Below are positions 1 to 4,215 of a DNA stretch of 6,977 bases, in pieces. The DNA comes from Anaerolineales bacterium. GTDB taxonomy: Bacteria; Chloroflexota; Anaerolineae; Promineifilales; Promineifilaceae. Made by a program: the position numbers and the translations under genes. How positions within the stretch are numbered: the first letter of the stretch is position 1; the number at the start of each line of letters is the position of its first letter. Location: positions 1 through 6,977 of the forward strand of contig JAGQGA010000284.1 of NCBI GenBank assembly GCA_020432595.1, written 5' to 3'. Under the pieces are notes generated by a model. The model had not been told where the DNA came from and did no database searches. It saw nothing but the letters and a program-made list of their open reading frames with translations.

Positions 1-485
1 TAAATACGCAGCGGGTGATTGGGACGATGGCGCTGGAGGATAATGACACCATCAATTTGGGGGAGTCTATCCAGCTTTTGTTTGTGGATGAATTTGTGGC
101 GCAGGAGCCGTTTGAAGCGGAGCATGAGACGTTAGCCGATAAACGGCCGTTAGCCGACCAAGACACCCCTCCCCACGGCTTACCCCCCTTCGACCCCGAA
201 GACACCCCATCCTATCCTGTACGGCCTTATCAACCTTTGCCCGCCTACGAACCAACCTACCAGGAACCCCCGCCCCGCCCCGTAGAATCCGCCCCCAAAG
301 CAGCCAGCCCGCGCCGACGACTGTTGCTAGGTTGTGGCTGCCTGCTCCTGCTCTTGCTGCTTGGCTCAGCCACCCTCTTCTTTCTGGATGCCTACGACCA
401 GGGTCGTTTACTCTATTGCGGCCCCATACGGCCGTTATTTGAACTCATCTTTGGCCCCTTTGGTTTTGCCCCCGCTTGTGGCTAA
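1..485 (+). CDS. C-terminal part of an FHA-domain-like protein with proline-rich linker and membrane helix (5' truncated)
   Basis: The frame is open to the left edge, so the true start lies outside the window; GTG at 15 and ATG at 27 are internal codons. About 160 residues are visible. The first ~31 (T-Q-R-V-I-G, then A-L-E-D-N-D-T-I-N-L-G-E-S and a hydrophobic strand) fit the last strands of an FHA domain, where the usual pattern is NGxxI..L.DGD.I.LG....F. FHA domains bind phosphothreonine peptides; only the domain end is seen, so this is an inference. Next comes an acidic then Pro/Tyr-rich linker (residues ~35-100), an RRR stop-transfer cluster, and a leucine-rich membrane helix (~107-127) followed by a ~33-residue tail containing two cysteines. 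The arrangement suggests a cytoplasmic FHA domain anchored by one helix near the C-terminus. GTTAGCCGA occurs twice (131 and 149) around a copy of AACGGCCGTT. The adjacent upstream gene is not visible. Confidence 0.7.
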   Translation, partial: NTQRVIGTMALEDNDTINLGESIQLLFVDEFVAQEPFEAEHETLADKRPLADQDTPPHGLPPFDPEDTPSYPVRPYQPLPAYEPTYQEPPPRPVESAPKAASPRRRLLLGCGCLLLLLLLGSATLFFLDAYDQGRLLYCGPIRPLFELIFGPFGFAPACG

Positions 486-505
486 CAACACCTTGTACAA
501 TTTGT

Positions 506-528
506 GACCCTTCAGCCAGCAAAGGGTC
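506..528 (+). terminator. Weak hairpin after the FHA-like gene
   Basis: GACCCTT (506-512) pairs perfectly with AAGGGTC (522-528) across a 9-nt loop, 20 nt after the stop codon at 483-485. The stem is only 7 bp and is followed by TATATAG rather than a T-run, so it is a poor intrinsic terminator. It could equally be a chance hairpin or part of a promoter region (TATATA at 529-534 resembles a -10 box, but no -35 box sits at normal spacing). Confidence 0.3.
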
Positions 529-553
529 TATATAGCAACGCACTCAAAGCGAC

Positions 554-580
554 CCTGTTCCTGTAAGAGGAAGGAACAGG
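554..580 (+). promoter_or_regulatory. Perfect 9-bp hairpin in the leader of the TM-helix-repeat gene
   Basis: CCTGTTCCT (554-562) is the exact reverse complement of AGGAACAGG (572-580), with a 9-nt loop. It is followed by TGTGTTATTG, which is T-rich but not a clean T-run. It lies 73 nt before the chosen start of the next gene. It may terminate upstream transcription, act as a leader hairpin, or be an operator dyad; the sequence does not decide between these. Confidence 0.4.
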
Positions 581-635
581 TGTGTTATTGTCTGTCCATT
601 TGGGTGTGCACCGCACAGCCATGTTGCAAGAAAAC

Positions 636-642
636 AAGGAGG
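636..642 (+). promoter_or_regulatory. Shine-Dalgarno AAGGAGG that fixes the start at 654
   Basis: AAGGAGG ends 11 nt before ATG 654. The same frame stays open back to a GTG at 582 and an ATG at 621, but neither has a Shine-Dalgarno sequence. The residues between 582 and 654 are hydrophilic and unlike a membrane-protein N-terminus, so 654 is preferred. Confidence 0.75.
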
Positions 643-653
643 AACTGTTAATC

Positions 654-2147
654 ATGCAAGCGATACAAAACTTTTTTAGCACCCCGCTAGGAGTCGGTAT
701 CTTAAACTTCCTGCTGGCGTTGGTCATTTTGATCATTGGCTACATTGTTGCCCGCCTCGTCGCCAGCGTCGTCCGGCGTCTGCTTGAGCGCGTTGATTTA
801 GACAATCGCATTGCCAACGCGCTTTCTGGAGGCAAGGAGGGAAGCAGTTTCAACACCGAAGAAATCGTTGCCCGCATTGTCTTTTGGCTCATCATGCTTT
901 TTGTGCTGGTGGCTGTTTTCCAACGGCTCAATCTGCCCATTGTAGCCGAACCCATCAACGCTTTGTTGGCTCAAGTGACCACAGTCTACCTGCCCAGCAT
1001 CGGTTATGCTGCCCTACTGCTGGGAGTGGCCTGGCTGCTTGCCACGGCGCTCAAATTCCTCATTACACGCGGTGCCCAAATGCTGCGTATTGATGAACGG
1101 CTATCTGAACATGCCGCTCTGGAAGAAGGGGAGCGCGTGTTGGTGAGTGAATCGCTGGCAACGGCCGGTTTTTGGTTTATCTTCCTGCTTTTCCTGCCGG
1201 CTGTCCTCAGTGCCCTAGGCATCTCCCAAATTGCAGAACCGCTCCAGGGAATGTTTGCCCAGGTTTTTGATTATGTTCCCAACGTCTTTGCCGCCGCCGT
1301 TACCTTTATCATTGGCTGGTTTGTGGCTCGTATTGTCCGCCAAATTGTGACGAATTTATTAACGGCCGTTGGCGTAGACACCGTAGGTGAGCGCGTGGGG
1401 CTAACCGGAGAACGTGCTGTCTCCAAACTGGTTGGCACCGTTCTCTACACCTTCATCCTGCTCTTTACCCTCATTTCTGCCCTAGACCAACTCGCTATCG
1501 AAGCCATTTCCGGCCCGGCCACGCTGATGCTCAACACCCTCATCAACGCCATTCCCGCCATCTTTGGTGCTGCGTTGGTGCTCATCATCTCCTACTACAT
1601 CGCCCGCCTTGTCTCCCGCCTCATCGTTGACCTGCTGGCTGGCATAGGTTTTGACAGCGTACCCAGCCGTTTGGGACTCAATCTAGCTGGTGGGCGCACC
1701 CCATCGGAATGGGTAGGCTATCTCATCTTGCTGGCGATCATGCTCTTTGCCGCCATTTCCGCCGCCGAACTGCTTGGCTCCCAATTCCTGGCCGACATTT
1801 TGGCAACGCTGATTGGCTTCTTGGGGCAGGTTATCATGGCACTCATCATCTTTGGCATTGGGCTTTATTTGGCAAACATGACCCGCAGTATCATCCTCAG
1901 TGCCGGTGGCAACAAAGCTAACTTCAGTGCCACCATCGCCCGTGCCGCCATTCTGGTTCTGTCTGGGGCAATGGCACTGCGGCAGCTTGGTGTAGCCGAC
2001 GACATTGTGAACATGGCCTTTGGCATTATGCTGGGAGCGCTAGGCGTTGCAGCAGCTCTGGCGTTTGGTCTAGGCAGTACCAAAATTGCTGGTGGCGAGG
2101 TAGAACGTTTCTTGACGGGTTTGCGTTCTGACGACAATACGCCATAA
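654..2147 (+). CDS. TM-helix-repeat membrane protein, MscS-channel related, lacking the MscS beta domain
   Basis: The product is a 497-aa, very hydrophobic protein. Five tandem repeats of ~90-97 residues each begin with a helix of the pattern (L/V/I)P..h.Ah..hhhhhhhAR.h..hh, at about residues 15-41, 113-139, 208-234, 300-326 and 389-415. Each is followed by a second membrane helix (about 73-90, 168-187, 260-277, 354-371, 427-443). This matches the 'conserved TM helix' repeat (PF05552-like) found in CmpX/MscS-related proteins. The last helix (~453-475, ending A-L-A-F-G-L-G-S-T) resembles the pore-lining TM3 of MscS, but only ~22 residues follow, so the beta domain is absent. About 11 membrane segments are expected. 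The channel gene at 3337-4152 carries two copies of the same repeat plus the beta domain, so the two are paralogous in part. Role in mechanosensation or envelope stress is inferred; whether it conducts ions alone is unknown. Confidence 0.85.
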   Translation: MQAIQNFFSTPLGVGILNFLLALVILIIGYIVARLVASVVRRLLERVDLDNRIANALSGGKEGSSFNTEEIVARIVFWLIMLFVLVAVFQRLNLPIVAEPINALLAQVTTVYLPSIGYAALLLGVAWLLATALKFLITRGAQMLRIDERLSEHAALEEGERVLVSESLATAGFWFIFLLFLPAVLSALGISQIAEPLQGMFAQVFDYVPNVFAAAVTFIIGWFVARIVRQIVTNLLTAVGVDTVGERVGLTGERAVSKLVGTVLYTFILLFTLISALDQLAIEAISGPATLMLNTLINAIPAIFGAALVLIISYYIARLVSRLIVDLLAGIGFDSVPSRLGLNLAGGRTPSEWVGYLILLAIMLFAAISAAELLGSQFLADILATLIGFLGQVIMALIIFGIGLYLANMTRSIILSAGGNKANFSATIARAAILVLSGAMALRQLGVADDIVNMAFGIMLGALGVAAALAFGLGSTKIAGGEVERFLTGLRSDDNTP

Positions 2148-2158
2148 AATAGGGTTGG

Positions 2159-2298
2159 TTATAGATAGCGAACTTCACTTTCACAATTTAAGTGTGTAAA
2201 AACGGAGATTGGGAAATTAAATACGACTAATTTCTCAATCTCGATGCTTATTTGCCTGTTTGGTTTGTAAACACACAACTTAAGTTGGCTATCTTTAT
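2159..2298. mobile_element. MITE-like foldback element with terminal inverted repeats and TTAT flanks
   Basis: In the 230-bp AT-rich gap, AGATAGCGAACTT (2163-2175) is inverted at 2282-2294 (AAGTTGGCTATCT) with one mismatch in 13. TTAT lies directly outside both ends (2159-2162 and 2295-2298), as a 4-bp target duplication would. Inside is a second inverted repeat: 15-bp arms 2205-2219 and 2228-2242 with one mismatch and an 8-nt loop. A weaker TTAAG/TGTGT pairing (2188-2197 with about 2271-2283) lies between the two. There is no coding capacity. It may be a non-autonomous element, or simply a nested hairpin that terminates the upstream gene. A 4-bp flank match can occur by chance. Confidence 0.4.
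2205..2242. repeat. Inner 15-bp inverted repeat of the foldback
   Basis: GAGATTGGGAAATTA (2205-2219) pairs with TAATTTCTCAATCTC (2228-2242). The single mismatch would be a G-U wobble in RNA. The loop is 8 nt. No T-run follows, so a classical Rho-independent terminator is unlikely, though it lies 57 nt after the stop codon of the upstream gene. Confidence 0.6.
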
Positions 2299-2325
2299 CT
2301 ATTTTTAGGTGTTGTAAATTGTCAG

Positions 2326-2362
2326 ATAGAGTAGATACCGTGCCAAATGGTATCTACTTTGT
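2326..2362 (+). promoter_or_regulatory. Strong hairpin immediately upstream of the sigma-factor gene
   Basis: GTAGATACC (2331-2339) and GGTATCTAC (2349-2357) are perfect inverted repeats around a 9-nt loop. As RNA the stem can extend to 2326-2362 with an A-U pair and wobble pairs, and the downstream side runs into TTTGTTGTT. It ends 15-20 nt before ATG 2378. Candidate roles are an operator dyad, an attenuator, or a leader hairpin limiting translation. No convincing -35/-10 or ECF-type (AAC/GTC) promoter was found by eye in this gap. Confidence 0.5.
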
Positions 2363-2377
2363 TGTTACGGAAGCCCA

Positions 2378-2971
2378 ATGGCGACAACCCTGGCCTACTC
2401 GCCAGATCTAACTGATGACGAACTCGTGCAGCTTTTCCAAGCGCGAGGGGGGCGGGATGATCGTCCTTTCCGCGAGCTTTTTCGTCGCTATCAAGCTGTT
2501 GTCTGGCGGGCTTGCTATGGCATGATGCGTAATGCAGATGATGCCGAAGATTTAACGCAAGAGGTTTTTTTTAAGGCTTATCGCAATTTAAATAAGTTTG
2601 AGGGACGTTCATCGTTCAAAACGTGGATCTATCGTATTGCTATTAACACCGCGCAAAATGAGATTCGCCGCCGTAAACGTCGTGCCCAAGAGGCAGAAAC
2701 GGCCGTTGAAGAAATGGCCGAATATTTGCCCAGCGATACCTTTCTAGAGTCGGCTCTGGAAGAAAAACAGCAGCGACGACTGCTGCAAGAAGCATTAGCC
2801 GATGTACGACCTGAAGAATATGAGGTTCTTTATTTAAAAGATATTGAAGATCGCCCATATGCGGAAATTGCCGAAATTTTGGGCATTAGCCTGAGTGCGG
2901 CCAAAATGCGCGTGCAGCGTGCCCGGCTGGCACTACGGGTCAGTTACCGCCAAATTGCCGGCGAGGTGTAA
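2378..2971 (+). CDS. ECF-type RNA polymerase sigma factor
   Basis: This 197-aa protein has the two-domain layout of group 4 (extracytoplasmic function) sigma factors, which redirect RNA polymerase to stress promoters. Sigma-2 spans about residues 28-99: F-R-E-L-F-R-R-Y-Q, D-A-E-D-L-T-Q-E-V-F-F-K-A-Y at 55-68 (the -10 and core-binding segment), then F-K-T-W-I-Y-R-I-A-I-N-T-A-Q-N at 80-94. An acidic linker leads to sigma-4 at about 128-188, with a helix-turn-helix (Y-A-E-I-A-E-I-L-G-I-S-L-S-A-A-K-M-R-V-Q-R-A-R) that reads the -35 box. Length is normal for the family. ATG 2378 has only a close GGAAG (2369-2373, 4-nt spacing). A zinc-finger anti-sigma gene follows after 4 nt, as expected for an autoregulated ECF operon. 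The ECF subgroup cannot be assigned by eye. Confidence 0.95.
   Translation: MATTLAYSPDLTDDELVQLFQARGGRDDRPFRELFRRYQAVVWRACYGMMRNADDAEDLTQEVFFKAYRNLNKFEGRSSFKTWIYRIAINTAQNEIRRRKRRAQEAETAVEEMAEYLPSDTFLESALEEKQQRRLLQEALADVRPEEYEVLYLKDIEDRPYAEIAEILGISLSAAKMRVQRARLALRVSYRQIAGEV
2963..2966 (+). promoter_or_regulatory. Shine-Dalgarno GAGG of the anti-sigma gene, inside the sigma gene
   Basis: GAGG lies 9 nt before ATG 2976 and within the last codons of the sigma gene, implying coupled translation. The same frame is open further upstream (from 2895), but those residues overlap the sigma gene in another frame and do not look like a domain, so 2976 is preferred. Confidence 0.6.
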
Positions 2972-2975
2972 TGGT

Positions 2976-3344
2976 ATGACAACACAAAACAACAACCACA
3001 TTGATGAGCAAACTCTGAAAAAGTATGTAGCAGGTCAGTTAAGCAGCGCGGCGGCCGATGGCGTGCTGGCTCATTTGGAGCATTGTGATATTTGCCTGGA
3101 GCAGGTGGAGCAGCTATGGGCGCAAGACAAGGTGGGGCCAGCTAAAGCAGAAAAGTCATTGTTAACGGCCGTTTCCCCCAAACACCGAGAACGTCGCCTC
3201 ATCAACCGCATTCACCGTTCCAACATGAGCGGCAAACTTGTTGAAATCGGCTTTAGTGGCTTTTTCGATGTTGTCTTGGCTTTACTACGCCCCCTAACCG
3301 GAACGCCACCCAAAAGAAAAGCAAGGGGAGAAGGATATGATTGA
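2976..3344 (+). CDS. Zinc-binding anti-sigma factor (zf-HC2/ZAS type)
   Basis: The product is a 122-aa protein starting M-T-T-Q-N-N-N-H-I-D. Residues 33-40, H-L-E-H-C-D-I-C, form the H-x3-C-x2-C zinc motif of ZAS anti-sigma factors, preceded by the typical helix (D-E-Q-T-L-K-K-Y-V-A-G-Q-L). Such proteins bind and hold their cognate ECF sigma factor until a signal (oxidation, membrane stress, proteolysis) frees it. No full transmembrane helix is present; the only hydrophobic stretch is about 91-107 (I-G-F-S-G-F-F-D-V-V-L-A-L-L-R-P-L), interrupted by Asp and Arg, followed by a basic tail. It may be an amphipathic membrane-contact segment, which is inference. The gene starts 4 nt after the sigma stop, and its end overlaps the channel start by 8 nt, so all three are probably one transcript. 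Confidence 0.88.
   Translation: MTTQNNNHIDEQTLKKYVAGQLSSAAADGVLAHLEHCDICLEQVEQLWAQDKVGPAKAEKSLLTAVSPKHRERRLINRIHRSNMSGKLVEIGFSGFFDVVLALLRPLTGTPPKRKARGEGYD
3327..3334 (+). promoter_or_regulatory. Shine-Dalgarno of the channel gene inside the anti-sigma gene
   Basis: GGAGAAGG, within a purine-rich run, ends 2 nt before ATG 3337; its GGAG core (3327-3330) is 6 nt from the start. It lies in the last codons of the anti-sigma gene, whose TGA (3342-3344) is beyond the channel ATG. Termination-reinitiation coupling is likely. Confidence 0.75.
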
Positions 3345-4152
3345 TTTCACCGTCATTCAGCAAGCATTTTCTGGCATCTTTGCCCAAGCAATCACATTTA
3401 TACCCAGACTGCTAACCACCATCATCATTCTGCTGATTGGCTGGTTCATTTCCCGTTTTCTGTCCACCCTCATCAAGCGCATTGCCGAGCGCGTGGGGTT
3501 AGACGGCATTTTGCAGCGCACCGGCATCAGCGGCTTTCTCGACCGCGCCCAAATCGAATCATCGGGCGGCGACGTGCTGGCACTGATCGTTTTCTGGACG
3601 ATTTTCCTCAATTTCTTGCTCATCGGGCTGGAATATTTGGGGCTGCAAGCGGCCGTTGACCCGCTCCGCAACGTCATCGGCTTCCTGCCGCGCCTCATCA
3701 GTGCCCTGGTTATGCTTGTCTTAGGGGCGCTAGTGGCTCAATTCTTAGGGCGCACTGCCAGTGCCGCGATGGCAAGCATGGGGGTTGAGTTCCATCAGCA
3801 AGTAGGGCAAATCGTCAACAGCCTCATTTTGATCATGGTTGTCATCGTTATTTTGCAGCAGCTAGGACTAGATGCCTCTATTATGATCAACATTGTCACC
3901 GCCGTCATTGTGCTAACAGTAGCTGGGTTTGCCCTGGCGTTTGGTTTTGGCGGCCAAAACGTGGCGCGTAATGTGCTGGCAGGCTACTATGCCCGCGAAT
4001 ATTTTGATTTGGGCGACACGGTACTCATTAATGGGGAAGAAGGGACACTGGAAGGCATTGGCACGCTCAATGCCGAAATTCAGATGGCTGATAAGGTATT
4101 GATTGTGCCAAATGTGCGGCTGACGGAAGAGGTGACGGTTAAGAAACTGTAA
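3337..4152 (+). CDS. Compact MscS-type mechanosensitive channel with TM-helix repeats
   Basis: The product is 271 aa. Two 'conserved TM helix' repeats start at about residues 21 (F-I-P-R-L-L, then L-I-G-W-F-I-S-R) and 117 (L-P-R-L-I-S-A-L). About five membrane segments are expected: ~19-40, 78-104, 115-137, 156-176 and 182-205. The last runs into an MscS TM3 signature, A-F-G-F-G-G-Q-N-V-A-R-N-V-L-A-G (201-216), then the beta domain (Y-F-D-L-G-D-T-V at 222-229, G-T-L-E-G-I-G at 236-242, I-V-P-N at 256-259). It stops ~12 residues after I-V-P-N, so the alpha/beta cytoplasmic vestibule of E. coli MscS is missing. The family opens under membrane tension to release ions and osmolytes. Co-translation with the sigma/anti-sigma pair suggests stress-controlled expression. 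Function is well supported by motifs; gating behaviour is not. Confidence 0.93.
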   Translation: MIDFTVIQQAFSGIFAQAITFIPRLLTTIIILLIGWFISRFLSTLIKRIAERVGLDGILQRTGISGFLDRAQIESSGGDVLALIVFWTIFLNFLLIGLEYLGLQAAVDPLRNVIGFLPRLISALVMLVLGALVAQFLGRTASAAMASMGVEFHQQVGQIVNSLILIMVVIVILQQLGLDASIMINIVTAVIVLTVAGFALAFGFGGQNVARNVLAGYYAREYFDLGDTVLINGEEGTLEGIGTLNAEIQMADKVLIVPNVRLTEEVTVKKL

Positions 4153-4213
4153 TCAGTAAACAGTAACCGGTAATCAGTCAGGCCGTTTACTGATCACTGA
4201 TTACCGATTACCG
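4152..4213. terminator. Interleaved inverted repeats between convergent genes, possible bidirectional terminator
   Basis: Two dyads are interleaved in the order A-B-A'-B'. ATCAGTAAAC (4152-4161) pairs perfectly with GTTTACTGAT (4185-4194). CGGTAATCAGT (4168-4178) pairs perfectly with ACTGATTACCG (4196-4206), extendable to 4163-4211 with one mismatch. The CAGTAA/TAATCAGT words also recur as short direct repeats. It fills the 63-nt gap between the channel stop (4150-4152) and the peptidase stop (4216-4218), where a terminator for both genes is expected. T-runs are weak (CTTATT at 4215-4220). Confidence 0.5.
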
Positions 4214-4215
4214 TC

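Noticed and set aside
493..500. TTGTACAA palindrome as an operator
   Set aside because: An 8-bp palindrome is short enough to occur by chance and has no second copy nearby.
582..653. Upstream extension of the TM-repeat protein to GTG 582 or ATG 621
   Set aside because: No Shine-Dalgarno at either codon, the residues are hydrophilic and unlike a membrane-protein start, and AAGGAGG sits before ATG 654.
2299..2350. TTGTCA at 2319 as a sigma-70 -35 box, or GTC at 2321 as an ECF -10 element
   Set aside because: No -10 box lies 16-18 nt after TTGTCA, and no AAC-type -35 lies ~16 nt before the GTC.
2895..2975. N-terminal extension of the anti-sigma frame overlapping the sigma gene
   Set aside because: It overlaps the conserved sigma-4 coding region in another frame, gives no recognisable domain, and ATG 2976 has its own Shine-Dalgarno.
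4150..4215. Short recurring CAGTAA/TAATCAGT words as a CRISPR remnant
   Set aside because: Units are under 12 bp, have no regular spacers, and are explained by interleaved inverted repeats.
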